64,000 bases of DNA from Mitsuokella sp047974105 (GCF_047974105.1 NZ_JBHYRS010000003.1:248001-312000), one strand, 5' to 3'. Shown: positions 31,379 to 40,068, counted from the stretch's first letter. A program made the numbers and translations. Notes: generated by a model from the sequence alone, not told the origin.

Positions 31379-32461
31379 TTGACCGAAGAGAAGAATATCA
31401 TGGATTATGAGACCGTGGCACTCGATGATACGGAACACGCGCTGGTCATCATCGATCAGACGAAGCTGCCGGGGAAGACGGAGCTTCTGCATCTTACGAC
31501 GCAGAAGGAAATCTGGGTGGCCATCAACACGCTGGCTGTGCGCGGGGCTCCGGCCATTGGCGATGCGGCGGCCATTGGCATTTACCTTGCGGCGCGTGAA
31601 ATCGAGACGGATGATTACGATGCGTTCCTTGCCGGGTTCCGCAGGGCCAAGGATTATCTCGATTCCTCGCGGCCGACGGCCGTCAATCTCTCGTGGGCAC
31701 TCAAGCGCATGGAACAGGTGGTCTTGAAGAATAAGGGCAAATCCGTCGCAGAAATCAAACAGCTGCTGCACGACGAGGCTGTGAAGATTAAAGACGAGGA
31801 TATATGGATCTGCAGCAAAATTGGGGAGTACGGACTGACGCTCGTCAAAAAGGGCGATGGCCTCCTGACGCACTGCAATGCCGGACAATTGGCAACGGCT
31901 AAATACGGCACGGCTACAGCGCCGATGTATCTCGGCCACAAGAAAGGCTATAATTTCCATGTTTTCTGTGATGAAACGCGTCCGCAGCTGCAGGGGGCAA
32001 GGCTGACTTCTTATGAACTCAGCGCTTCGGGCCTCGATGTGACGCTGATTTGCGACAATATGGCCTCGTCCGTCATGAAGAATGGCTGGGTACAGGCGAT
32101 TTTTGTCGGCTGTGACCGCGTGGCCGCAAACGGCGATGTCGCGAATAAAATCGGCACGTCAGGCGTGGCCATTCTTGCGAAATACTACGGCATTCCGTTC
32201 TACGTCTGCGCGCCGACTTCGACTCTTGACTTTGCGACGCCGACAGGCAGCGAAATCAAGATTGAGCAGCGTCCGCCTGAGGAAGTCACGGAAATGTGGT
32301 ACAAGGAACGCATGGCGCCGAAAGGCATCAAGGTCTACAATCCCGCTTTTGACGTGACCGACCACAGCCTCGTCACGGCGATTGTCACCGAATACGGCAT
32401 CGCGCGTGCCCCGTATGATGTTTCCCTGCAGGAAATCCGCAAAAAATGCGGCAGAGCCTGA
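31379..32461 (+). CDS. mtnA: S-methyl-5-thioribose-1-phosphate isomerase
   Basis: This enzyme converts 5-methylthioribose 1-phosphate to the ribulose form in methionine salvage or the DHAP shunt. The 360-residue product has the eIF2B-like fold with RGAPAIGDAAAIG, the catalytic Cys in LTHCNAGQLATA and the catalytic Asp in GCDRVAANGDVANKIGT. TTG at 31379 follows GGGGGA with good spacing; the ATG 21 bp further in, with its own AGAGAAG, would give 353 residues. It follows the aldolase gene after 100 bp. It meets a minus-strand gene end-to-end 31 bp away. Confidence 0.94.
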   Translation: MTEEKNIMDYETVALDDTEHALVIIDQTKLPGKTELLHLTTQKEIWVAINTLAVRGAPAIGDAAAIGIYLAAREIETDDYDAFLAGFRRAKDYLDSSRPTAVNLSWALKRMEQVVLKNKGKSVAEIKQLLHDEAVKIKDEDIWICSKIGEYGLTLVKKGDGLLTHCNAGQLATAKYGTATAPMYLGHKKGYNFHVFCDETRPQLQGARLTSYELSASGLDVTLICDNMASSVMKNGWVQAIFVGCDRVAANGDVANKIGTSGVAILAKYYGIPFYVCAPTSTLDFATPTGSEIKIEQRPPEEVTEMWYKERMAPKGIKVYNPAFDVTDHSLVTAIVTEYGIARAPYDVSLQEIRKKCGRA

Positions 32462-32492
32462 GACTTCGGGGCAGAATTAAGAGCAGCATCCA

Positions 32493-33236
32493 TCAGGGCA
32501 GAAGCTGTAAAGGCTGAAAGTCCCGGTAGTCGCCGGAGACGAGATGATAGTCAATGCCGTGGAAGTTTCCCTCAATGCTGTCATGGAAGCGTTCTTCGCC
32601 GTGGCAGTGGGAGTAGATGACCTGACCTGCTCCGTAATCTTCGGCTATTTTGGTAAAGATGCTCTCTTTTTCGAGGATGTTTGTCGGCGGGTAGTGCAGG
32701 AACATGATGAATTTCTCGAAACCGGCCCTGCGGGCGGCCTCAAAGGAAACGCGCAGCCGTTCGGCCTCGCGTGCGACGAGCTTCTGGGCATGTGCTTCGT
32801 TTTCCTCATCCCAGCCGATGATGCGGCCGGCACGGTCGAGGTAGAACGGCCCTTCAAACGTATAGCCCTTCGTGCCGACGAGGGCATAATCTTCATACGC
32901 AAAAAAATTATTCTGCAGGAAAGACAGCCTGCCTTCGAACTGACGGTTGAGGGCGGCTGTCTTTTTGGCGTCCCAGAACATGTCGTGGTTGCCGCGCAGC
33001 AGGATCTTGCGTCCCGGCAGCGACTCGATAAAACCTAGGTCTTCTGTGCACTGCGGAAGCTTTCGTCCCCACGAATGGTCGCCCGTCACGACGAGCGTGT
33101 CGTCGGGGCTGATAAGATCCGTGCAGTTTTTCCGTATCTTTTCTTCATGGTGATGCCAGACCGGCCCGAAGACGTCCATGGATTTGTCAGGGACCTGAAA
33201 CGAGAGATGAAAATCTCCGAGGGCAAAGAGTGCCAT
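32493..33236 (-). CDS. Metallophosphoesterase
   Basis: This is a 247-residue calcineurin-like phosphoesterase with the ordered metal ligands: GDFHLSF (D-x-H), VVTGDHSWG, LRGNHDMFW, LHYPP and the terminal SHCHGEERFHD. The dinuclear site is intact. No signal peptide is present, so the substrate is cytoplasmic. The ATG at 33236 follows GGAAGGAAG. It is monocistronic, between mtnA (convergent) and a divergent DUF1653 gene. Substrate unknown. Confidence 0.9.
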   Translation of the reverse strand: MALFALGDFHLSFQVPDKSMDVFGPVWHHHEEKIRKNCTDLISPDDTLVVTGDHSWGRKLPQCTEDLGFIESLPGRKILLRGNHDMFWDAKKTAALNRQFEGRLSFLQNNFFAYEDYALVGTKGYTFEGPFYLDRAGRIIGWDEENEAHAQKLVAREAERLRVSFEAARRAGFEKFIMFLHYPPTNILEKESIFTKIAEDYGAGQVIYSHCHGEERFHDSIEGNFHGIDYHLVSGDYRDFQPLQLLP

Positions 33237-33444
33237 ATAATCTTCCTTCCTAAATATATAGTATTAAACATATCTTACATCTGCGAAGCCGCTGCTGTTA
33301 TTCGGTTTCATCTTAGCATAAATTCCGGTATTCTGCCAGAAGAGCAGGACTGACCGATATGGCCCTTGCAGGCAGCAGGATTCTGCGTTTTTTCCGCGAA
33401 TTGTACTATATCAGATAGATCGCAAAAAGAATGGGGGAATTTTT

Positions 33445-33681
33445 ATGACGAGGGAACTGCCAAAACACGGGGAAATCTGGAGACACTTTAAGAATCATCT
33501 TTATGAAATCATCGAATGTCCGGTCATTCATACGGAAACGGATGAACGCATGGTCTGCTACCGTGCCCTGTACGGCAGCTACGGTGTCTATGTCCGGCCG
33601 CTCCTGATGTTCATGAGTGAAGTCGACCACGAGAAATACCCGGAGGCCGGGCAGAAGTACCGTTTTGAGAAATTCCAGTGA
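33445..33681 (+). CDS. DUF1653 domain protein
   Basis: This 78-residue protein covers one DUF1653 domain: GEIWRHFKNHLYEIIECPVIHTET, then VCYRALYGSYGVYVRPLLMFMSEVDHEKYP. It is predicted to be a small beta-barrel, SH3-like. The ATG follows ATGGGGGAAT. The family has no established function. The next gene follows after 63 bp with its own weak TATAAT (33709-33714). Confidence 0.88.
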   Translation: MTRELPKHGEIWRHFKNHLYEIIECPVIHTETDERMVCYRALYGSYGVYVRPLLMFMSEVDHEKYPEAGQKYRFEKFQ

Positions 33682-33744
33682 TGGTTTCGCTCTGTCCGGC
33701 AGATATGATATAATAAAGGATATTTTTGCTGGGAGGCGTAGCGA

Positions 33745-34332
33745 GTGGATGATAAAATTGCTTCGGATGAGCAGAAAAGCCGGATAGAAGATTATGTCTG
33801 GCAGCAGGAAATGGCAAGAACGCAGGCCAGACACGGCCTTATGCAGTCGGTCGCGGAGCTCCTGCATGTCGGTCTGCGGGAAATCTTTTATCTGGAAGGC
33901 GTTTCGCACAGGGCGTTTTTTCTTGAAGAGGATGGCCTGCATATGCTGAATCTGCAGGAAGCGGCCCTGAAGGATTTTTCTGAGGAAATGCCTTGGGAGA
34001 AAATAGAAAAGCAGGCTGCAGATGCTTCGGAATATTTGCCGGAGCTTTTAAATGGCAGACGGCGCATCCGCTGGGACAAATTCCTGCCGGCTGAGCCCGA
34101 CTATTATTATTATCTCAGTGATGACGGCAGAATAGAGGGCTGCAACTGGCACGGCACGTTTGCTGACTACGCGCATTTTGCGGCGGGCAACTGCTTCCGG
34201 ACGAAGGAAGAGGTCAAGCGTTATTTTCCGCAGATGCTGGCAAAGCTCAAAGCGGATTATCAGTCGGCCAGAGGCGTTCCGGAGGCATCACAGGTCCCGG
34301 TAGGCGATGAGCTGACTCTTTTTGACGAATGA
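33745..34332 (+). CDS. Unknown protein, 195 aa
   Basis: This is a soluble, acidic protein. The N-terminal third is helical; about residues 110-160 are Tyr-rich and contain DYYYYLSDDGRIEGCNWHG and GNCFRTKEEVKRYF, a pattern seen in phage-related and uncharacterised Firmicute proteins. The start is GTG at 33745 after GGGAGGCG. The downstream YgjP-type protease gene overlaps its stop codon, so they are probably co-expressed. I assign no function. Confidence 0.7.
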   Translation: MDDKIASDEQKSRIEDYVWQQEMARTQARHGLMQSVAELLHVGLREIFYLEGVSHRAFFLEEDGLHMLNLQEAALKDFSEEMPWEKIEKQAADASEYLPELLNGRRRIRWDKFLPAEPDYYYYLSDDGRIEGCNWHGTFADYAHFAAGNCFRTKEEVKRYFPQMLAKLKADYQSARGVPEASQVPVGDELTLFDE

Positions 34333-35069
34333 TGGCGCGTTCATCTGTATCGGAAAATGGTTGCATGAAGATGAAAGAAACAAAAACGGATATCCGGATT
34401 GCCGGCATCGCGATTGAACTGCAGCGCAAGCACATCAAGAATATGCATCTGCGCGTCAAGACTCCGGACGGAAAAGTCACGCTTTCGGCCCCCCTGCATA
34501 TGCCAAAAGCCTCCATCGAGCGCTTTGTACGGGAGAATGAAGACTGGCTGCGGCGCAAAATCACCGAGATCAAAGCCCGTCCGTCAACACAGCATCAATA
34601 TGTGACAGGCGAGACCGTAAGGCTCTGGGGGGAGTCTAAAGTTCTCGTCGTCAAAGAGGGCAGGCGGGCGGCCTGTTCCTTTTCCGGAGCACGTGCATTG
34701 CTGACGGTTCCTGCCGGCAGTACGTGCGGGCAGAGGGAGAGACTGCTGCGGGAGGCCTATCGCAGAGAACTCATGGCGGCCATTCAGAAAACAGCACCAG
34801 CCATCGAGCAGCTCACAGGACTTTTTGCGGCGGAATGGCGGACGAAACAGATGAAGACGCGCTGGGGAACCTGCAATATCCTCAAAAGGCGCATCTGGAT
34901 TAATCTGGAACTCGCGAAAAAGAAGCCGCTCTGCCTGCGTTATATCATCCTGCATGAAATTCTTCATCTGGCTGAACGCTATCATAACAAGCATTTTTAT
35001 GCACTTATGAGCTACTATATGCCTGAATGGAAAAAAGTCAGAGCGTATTTGAATTCGCCGTACTCATAA
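34329..35069 (+). CDS. YgjP-type M48-like metalloprotease (DUF45)
   Basis: The 246-residue protein has an N-terminal beta-rich half (KNMHLRVKTPDGKVTLSAPLHMPKASIERFV is a stretch starting near residue 38) and a C-terminal gluzincin-like core with LHEILHLAERYHNKHFYALM (HExxH plus a downstream H), and MKTRWGTCN before it. This layout is typical of the DUF45/WLM-like family linked to SprT-type proteases. The start at 34329 overlaps the preceding stop (ATGA); an ATG at 34365 is an alternative. It lacks a signal peptide. Its substrate is unknown. Confidence 0.88.
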   Translation: MMARSSVSENGCMKMKETKTDIRIAGIAIELQRKHIKNMHLRVKTPDGKVTLSAPLHMPKASIERFVRENEDWLRRKITEIKARPSTQHQYVTGETVRLWGESKVLVVKEGRRAACSFSGARALLTVPAGSTCGQRERLLREAYRRELMAAIQKTAPAIEQLTGLFAAEWRTKQMKTRWGTCNILKRRIWINLELAKKKPLCLRYIILHEILHLAERYHNKHFYALMSYYMPEWKKVRAYLNSPYS

Positions 35070-35147
35070 AATAATATAATAATCAGAATTTTTATATGTA
35101 AATAAAATTAATGAAATTTTTCAAGAAAACTTCTTTTTTATCCTGTA

Positions 35148-35176
35148 TTGACGTATTTTTATAAATGAGTTATAGT
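35148..35176 (+). promoter_or_regulatory. Strong promoter of the small peptide gene
   Basis: TTGACG (35148-35153), 17 bp, TATAGT (35171-35176). Confidence 0.8.
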
Positions 35177-35218
35177 AACCATGTACTCAAAAGAAAGAAA
35201 AACAGGAGGAAGAAGATC

Positions 35219-35299
35219 ATGAAGAAACTCGTAAAACGCGTATTCAAATCCCGTATCAATGTAGAAGCTTTTGGCAAAGTCATCAGCTGGAATGCATAA
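35219..35299 (+). CDS. 26-residue cationic peptide, unknown
   Basis: The frame ATG to TAA encodes 26 residues beginning MKKLVKRVFKSR and ending GKVISWNA; net charge is about +6 with alternating hydrophobic and basic positions, suggesting an amphipathic helix. It is preceded by a near-perfect AGGAGGAAG seven bases from the ATG and a TTGACG-17-TATAGT promoter, and is followed 40 bp on by an intrinsic terminator. These signals make it one of the best-defined transcription units in the window despite its size. There is no signal peptide or Cys. It could act on membranes or be a regulator; no homologue is known to me. Confidence 0.7.
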   Translation: MKKLVKRVFKSRINVEAFGKVISWNA

Positions 35300-35339
35300 T
35301 CATGCATAACAAAGACGGATATAAACGGATAAAGTAAGA

Positions 35340-35393
35340 CCCATAGCAAGAGAGAAGAATATTCCTGCATTGCTGTGGGCCTTATTTTTATCT
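35340..35393 (+). terminator. Terminator of the small peptide gene
   Basis: CCCATAGCAA pairs with TTGCTGTGGG around a 20-nt loop; CCTTATTTTTA follows. Confidence 0.78.
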
Positions 35394-35401
35394 GCAAATA
35401 A

Positions 35402-35448
35402 AAAATCCTTCGGGAATCAGGATGAGCAGCTGATTCCCGAAGGTTTTT
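35402..35448 (-). terminator. Bidirectional terminator of the secreted metallopeptidase gene
   Basis: AATCCTTCGGGAATCAG pairs with CTGATTCCCGAAGGTTT; T-runs lie on both strands. Confidence 0.8.
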
Positions 35449-35470
35449 CTTTTTGCTTTATAAATGATGT

Positions 35471-36304
35471 TTAGTCATCGTCATTGCCGTGGTCGGCACC
35501 CTCGTAGGAACCCGTATAGTTCGCAGGGTAAATGGTGATGTCATAATGACCATTGTTCCATTCGTGGGAAAGGTGATGTTTGAAAGGAGCCAGTGCCATT
35601 AAGAGCACGCGATAAGCTTCCGTTCCCGGATAAGCGCCGGTGTCGGAAATGTCGACTTTGTAGCCGTTCTCATGGGAGTAGGTACCATGGGCATGATAGC
35701 CGTATTCGGCACCGCCCGTCAGCACGAAGGAAATGCCGGCATCACGGGCGAACGTGTTGAGCGTGTCGAGGAAGGCAATCGTGGAAGGCTTGAAGTCAGC
35801 CGTATCCGTTACATCATTATCATTCCACGGCGTATTCATGCCGTAAGCGCTGCTCCACTTGATCAGATTGCTCTTGCCAAAATCATTGCGGATGGCATAG
35901 GCATCTTCCGTGGTATCCGGAGCCGTTCCGGAAGGCATGGACGGGATGATGGAAGGCAGTTTCACGGATGGTGTGATTGGAGAAATTGGATGCATCGGCG
36001 AAAGCGGCGCAACTTTGCTTTCCATTTTTGAATTGGAATTCATGGAATGGACAGATGCGGAAGCCGTATTTGCGCGTTTGTAAACAGGACGAGTGATGAC
36101 AGCCGGTCTGCTCAGAACAGCAGCACTGGCTTCCTGTTCCGTGAACGTTCCTGCCGTGCCGGGCAGCATAGCAGCTTTTTGCTGATACGAAGCCTGCGCT
36201 GCAGGAGCCGTCGTTTTAAGGACTGGCGATGCCGAAACAGTCGTGCTGCCGACTGCGCAGCAAACAAGGAATGTGGCTGTCAGGAATTTTCTCATTCTGC
36301 TCAT
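35471..36304 (-). CDS. Secreted LAS-type metallopeptidase-like protein
   Basis: This 277-residue protein carries a signal peptide (RKFLTATFLVCCAVGSTTVSAS). The central part (about 40-130) is low-complexity, rich in Pro, Ser, Ala and Thr. The C-terminal 130 residues look like an M15/LAS zinc peptidase: HENGYKVDIS gives H-x6-D, and HEWNNGHYDI could supply the third ligand. Such enzymes cut D-amino-acid bonds in peptidoglycan. The start may be ATG at 36304 or TTG at 36307, both after GGGAGG. The exact catalytic set needs structural confirmation. It has its own terminator. Confidence 0.65.
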   Translation of the reverse strand: MSRMRKFLTATFLVCCAVGSTTVSASPVLKTTAPAAQASYQQKAAMLPGTAGTFTEQEASAAVLSRPAVITRPVYKRANTASASVHSMNSNSKMESKVAPLSPMHPISPITPSVKLPSIIPSMPSGTAPDTTEDAYAIRNDFGKSNLIKWSSAYGMNTPWNDNDVTDTADFKPSTIAFLDTLNTFARDAGISFVLTGGAEYGYHAHGTYSHENGYKVDISDTGAYPGTEAYRVLLMALAPFKHHLSHEWNNGHYDITIYPANYTGSYEGADHGNDDD

Positions 36305-36460
36305 CAATAGAAGTTCCTCCCATCTAAAAGACGATTACATTTACAAATAATTACTTAATATTATACTACTTTTTTGTTAATTCGTAAAGCCCTTGAACTT
36401 GACAAACTGGATAAAGAAGGAAAGTTCATTGCTGAATCCGGATTTGAATTCTTTTACAAT

Positions 36461-36499
36461 AAAAAACGCCAGACTGTCGGAAGGGGAGACAGCCTGGCG
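36461..36499 (-). terminator. Terminator of the sugar locus
   Basis: On the minus strand CGCCAGGCTGTC pairs with GACAGTCTGGCG, followed by TTTTTT. Confidence 0.85.
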
Positions 36500-36506
36500 G
36501 GGGAGA

Positions 36507-37937
36507 TCAAAGCTGACCGTGCGATTCACGTTCGACAAGGTCTCGCATGATGCGCGGATAAAGTTTATCAAGTTTATAAAGCAGCAGAACGACAATCAGG
36601 ATGACCCAGATGAGTGTCATGCCGTACATATACATATGTACGATCATGTCAATGGCTGACTGCGGCTGAATGGCATCTGCCGTCGAAGAAGAGATGTAAC
36701 CGGACCAGGACATCAGCACCGTGATGAGGGCACCGGTGATACCCGTGCCGACTTTGTAGCCGACGGAGCTGCCGGAGAAGATCAGGCCTTCCTGACGTAC
36801 GTGGAATTTCCACTGACCGTATTCGACGACGTCGCCGAGAAAACCGAAAATGACGGAATTCAGCGGGGCAAAACCGATGCCGCGGATGATGCAGCTAAAG
36901 ACGACCCAGCCAAAGCTCATCGGGTTCAGGCAGTAAATCAAATGGCCAATCAGGGCGACGGTGACGCCAATCAGGGACATATTGCGTTTGCCGAAGCGTT
37001 TGAGGAGTTTCGGACAGAAGAGAATGGTGCAAACAATCGTCGTGATGACCTCGCAGAGCAGCAGGATGCTGAAGAGCGAGTCATTGTGGAAGATGTATTT
37101 GCAGTAGTAAGGAAGCAGTGTGCCCGTGACCATCTGAATGATGCACTGCATCATCCAAATCGTCATGGCCATCCAGAAATACTTATTGCAGAACAGGCAT
37201 TTAAGAGACAGCAGGATGGGGACTTTGCTGACTTTCTTGCGTGCCTCGATGACGACGGTCTCCTTGCACTGTGTGAAGCAGAGCATGAGCAGGATGAAGG
37301 CGAGTACCGACCAGATGCTCATGACCTTGATCCAGGCGGCCTGATTGTCGCCGAGCATTTTGACGAGCGGCAGCGTGGCGGAAATCGAGATGATTTTGCC
37401 GATTGGCGAGAGGGCCATACGCGTAATGGAGAGCATATCGCGTTCGCGCGAGATGCGCGTCATCATGGCCGAGAGGCTGCCGTAAGGCAGGTTGAGTGCT
37501 GTATAGCAGATGGTATTGCAGAAGTTGTACGTGATGAACAGGTAAACGAACTTCATGAAGTCCGAACCCTGCGGGACGGTATAAATGAGGACAATGGAAA
37601 CACAGAAGGGGATGCTGGACCAGAGAATCCAGGGCCTTGATTTGCCCCATTTTGAATTCGTACGCTCGACGATAAAGCCCATGATGAGGTCGGAAACACC
37701 GTCGAAAATACGGGAAATCAGGAAGACGAGGCCGACGGTCGTCGGCTCGACGCCTGCGTAGTCGGTGTAGAAAAAAGTCAGGATGGTCATAGCACCGGCG
37801 ACGATGTTCATGGCTGTGTCGCCGAGGCCATAGGAAATGCGCGTAAACCAGGAAAGACGGCCATCATTTTGTGAGGACGCCTGGCTTGGTGCGGCTGCTG
37901 TGGGCGGCGTGCCCCCAGCTGGCTGCGGTTCATTCAT
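36507..37937 (-). CDS. GPH-family sugar/cation symporter (MFS)
   Basis: This 476-residue transporter has about twelve membrane segments. After a Pro/Ala-rich N-terminal tail (about 1-30) it shows the glycoside-pentoside-hexuronide pattern: YGLGDTAMNIVAGAMTIL, FLISRIFDGVSDLIMGFIVERT followed by KWGKSRPWILW. It is the last gene of a minus-strand group that also encodes a sugar isomerase and an IolG-like dehydrogenase, so its substrate is probably an inositol or a related polyol or sugar acid. The ATG at 37937 follows GAGGGC. A terminator follows immediately. Confidence 0.9.
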   Translation of the reverse strand: MNEPQPAGGTPPTAAAPSQASSQNDGRLSWFTRISYGLGDTAMNIVAGAMTILTFFYTDYAGVEPTTVGLVFLISRIFDGVSDLIMGFIVERTNSKWGKSRPWILWSSIPFCVSIVLIYTVPQGSDFMKFVYLFITYNFCNTICYTALNLPYGSLSAMMTRISRERDMLSITRMALSPIGKIISISATLPLVKMLGDNQAAWIKVMSIWSVLAFILLMLCFTQCKETVVIEARKKVSKVPILLSLKCLFCNKYFWMAMTIWMMQCIIQMVTGTLLPYYCKYIFHNDSLFSILLLCEVITTIVCTILFCPKLLKRFGKRNMSLIGVTVALIGHLIYCLNPMSFGWVVFSCIIRGIGFAPLNSVIFGFLGDVVEYGQWKFHVRQEGLIFSGSSVGYKVGTGITGALITVLMSWSGYISSSTADAIQPQSAIDMIVHMYMYGMTLIWVILIVVLLLYKLDKLYPRIMRDLVERESHGQL

Positions 37938-38000
37938 AAAAAGCCCTCCTCATATCTCATAATACAAGCAAATATGAAGTGAATATTCGATTTTAGTTCA

Positions 38001-38780
38001 TCAGTCTTTCATGATAGCCTGTACAGCGGTCTTGGTATCCGTCTTCGGGAAAAGCTCATAGCCCACACGGTATTTGTAGCCAAGGCGCTTGAGCGTCTCA
38101 TAGACCTGATGGTAGTTGATTTCGCCTGTGCCGGGTTCATGACGGCCCGGGCAGTCGGCTACATGGATATGGCCAATCTGGTCGATGTATTTCTCGAGAT
38201 TGTAGCAGAGGGCACCTTCGTTGTACTGCATGTGATAGGCATCAAAGAGAACCATGAGGTACGGAGAGCCAATCAGGCGCGTGACTTCGGCAGCCATCTG
38301 CGTGGTTTTGAGGAAATTGCCGACATGGTCGACTTTGATGTTAAGAGCCTCAAGATTCATGCGGATGCCGTATTCTTCGGCCAGTTTTACGCTTTCCACG
38401 AGTGTGCGGTACATCGAGCAGAGTTTTACGGTATCAGAAAGTTCATCGTAATGATTGATGACCACGCCGCCATCGCCGAGGGCGTTGGAATGGATTGTGA
38501 CGGTTTCAGCACCTACCGTCTTGGCGGCTTCGAGGGAATCCCTGAGATTTTTGAGGTAGGCGTCTTTCTGTTCTGGGTCGACGAGGGAGTAGTCGTTATC
38601 GCCGTTGAAGCCGCTGATTTTGATGTCGGCAGCCTTGGCAGCTTCGTGGACTTCCTTGAGGTCGCGGATGCGCCAGTCCCAAAATTCGACGGACTCGAAG
38701 CCGTCTTTCTTGGCGGCGGCAAAGCGTTCAGCGAAGGGCAGTTCCGTATAAAGTGTATCGATGCAGGCACAACGTTTCAT
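38001..38780 (-). CDS. Sugar phosphate isomerase/epimerase, TIM barrel (hydroxypyruvate isomerase-like)
   Basis: The 259 residues form a xylose-isomerase-like TIM barrel: early FAERFAAAKKDGFESVEFWDW, then KISGFNGDNDYSLVD, ETVTIHSNALG, GIRMNLEALN with metal Glu, LMVLFDAYHMQYNEG with metal Asp and His, HIHVADCPGRHEPGTGEINY and a C-terminal GYELFPK Glu. This resembles hydroxypyruvate isomerase and IolE/IolI-type enzymes. It lies between the transporter and the dehydrogenase and probably catalyses a step in the same catabolic route. The ATG at 38780 follows AGGAGGAATC. Confidence 0.88.
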   Translation of the reverse strand: MKRCACIDTLYTELPFAERFAAAKKDGFESVEFWDWRIRDLKEVHEAAKAADIKISGFNGDNDYSLVDPEQKDAYLKNLRDSLEAAKTVGAETVTIHSNALGDGGVVINHYDELSDTVKLCSMYRTLVESVKLAEEYGIRMNLEALNIKVDHVGNFLKTTQMAAEVTRLIGSPYLMVLFDAYHMQYNEGALCYNLEKYIDQIGHIHVADCPGRHEPGTGEINYHQVYETLKRLGYKYRVGYELFPKTDTKTAVQAIMKD

Positions 38781-38803
38781 GATGATTCCTCCTGATTATT
38801 TTT

Positions 38804-38832
38804 CAGATGCTGGCAGTGACAGCCAGCATCTG
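38804..38832. other. Stem-loop between dehydrogenase and isomerase genes
   Basis: CAGATGCTGGC (38804-38814) pairs with GCCAGCATCTG (38822-38832). Its T-rich side is on the plus strand, so within the minus-strand operon it is more likely an RNA-processing or stabilising hairpin than a terminator. Confidence 0.55.
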
Positions 38833-38852
38833 CCTTATTTTTCTATGGTATT

Positions 38853-39860
38853 TTAACGGACTTCTTCAATCTTGACCGGACGGCCTTCTTTGAGGGACTT
38901 CGTAGCAGCAGCAGCCATCTCGACCGGATAAAGTCCATCTTCGCCCGTCACCGGCGTAGCCGTGTCTTCTTTGACGGCTTTGGCAAAAGCATTCATCTCA
39001 TTGACGAAGGCCTGCTCATAGCGGTCCCACATGACCTGATAAGCCGTGCCGCCGACTGTGCCATCTGCATCGGCGAAATGTGCCGTGTTCGGGATGTCAT
39101 TGCCGTTGAAGGCAACGCCCTTCGAGCCAAATACTTCAACGCGCTGGTCATAGCCGTAGACGGCGCGGCGGCTGTTGTCGATTGTGGCAATTGTGCCTGA
39201 CTTGAATTTGAGCGTAACGACGGCCGTGTCGACATCACCGGCTTTGCCGATTTCCGGATCGACGAGGACAGAGCCCTGTGCGTAGACTTCTTCAACTTCA
39301 TCGCCTGCGAGGAAACGGGCCATATCGAAATCGTGAATCATCATATCGTAGAAGATGCCGCCCGAAACTTTTACATAGTCGATGGATGGCGGCTCCGGGT
39401 CACGCGAGCTGATGCGGATGAGGTGCGGCTGTCCGACTTTGCCGGATTTTACCATATCGTAAACAGCGCGGTGATTGTGGTCGAAGCGGCGGCAGAAGCC
39501 AATCTGCAGCTTGACGCCAGCTGCTTTGGCCGTGTCGATGGCTTCGTGAACGCGCTTGAGGTCGTAGTCAATTGGCTTCTCGCAGAAAATGTCCTTGCCG
39601 GCTTTAGCCGACTCAATGATGAATTTTGCATGGGTATTCGTCGAGGACGCGATGATGACAGCCTTGATTTCCGGGTCATTCAGGATGTCAGCAGCGTCTT
39701 TCGTGACATTCTCGATGCCGAACTGCTTGACATAGGCTGCTGTCTTATCATTCATGAACGGGTCAGCGACCGTCTTGATTTCCATGTCTGGTACGAACAG
39801 GGAAATGTTGCGGATGTGAACCTTGCCGATGCGTCCTGCGCCGATGATACCAATTTTCAT
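38853..39860 (-). CDS. iolG: Inositol 2-dehydrogenase-like oxidoreductase (Gfo/Idh/MocA)
   Basis: This 335-residue NAD-dependent dehydrogenase has GIIGAGRIGKVHIRNI at the N-terminus, the conserved CEKPID Lys, and the D-x3-H pair in GGIFYDMMIHDFDMARF typical of inositol dehydrogenases. The remainder matches the alpha/beta C-terminal domain. It is the first gene of the transport/catabolism group, with the ATG at 39860 after GAGAGG. Substrates of this family are diverse, so myo- or scyllo-inositol is the likely but not certain substrate. The symbol is given by resemblance. Confidence 0.85.
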   Translation of the reverse strand: MKIGIIGAGRIGKVHIRNISLFVPDMEIKTVADPFMNDKTAAYVKQFGIENVTKDAADILNDPEIKAVIIASSTNTHAKFIIESAKAGKDIFCEKPIDYDLKRVHEAIDTAKAAGVKLQIGFCRRFDHNHRAVYDMVKSGKVGQPHLIRISSRDPEPPSIDYVKVSGGIFYDMMIHDFDMARFLAGDEVEEVYAQGSVLVDPEIGKAGDVDTAVVTLKFKSGTIATIDNSRRAVYGYDQRVEVFGSKGVAFNGNDIPNTAHFADADGTVGGTAYQVMWDRYEQAFVNEMNAFAKAVKEDTATPVTGEDGLYPVEMAAAATKSLKEGRPVKIEEVR

Positions 39861-40004
39861 GATGAAAACCTCTCTTTCATTTGTATAAGTGCTGTTCCGT
39901 TTGACAGTTACTATTATAGTTTATTATCTATTGTACGTGTTTTTGAGCTTTTTGGATGGTTTGTCATTTCCTTGGCTGATTTTTGACAGCAGGACGGATA
40001 GGCA

Positions 40005-40055
40005 TAAAAAAATACGGCAGCCTTGTCTTTTTTTGACAAGAGTTGTCGTATTTTT
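40005..40055 (-). terminator. Terminator of the response-regulator gene
   Basis: AAATACGGCAGCCTTGTC pairs with GACAAGAGTTGTCGTATTT; T-runs lie on both strands, so it separates the regulatory genes from the catabolic group. Confidence 0.85.
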
Positions 40056-40068
40056 GGATAAGGGATTG

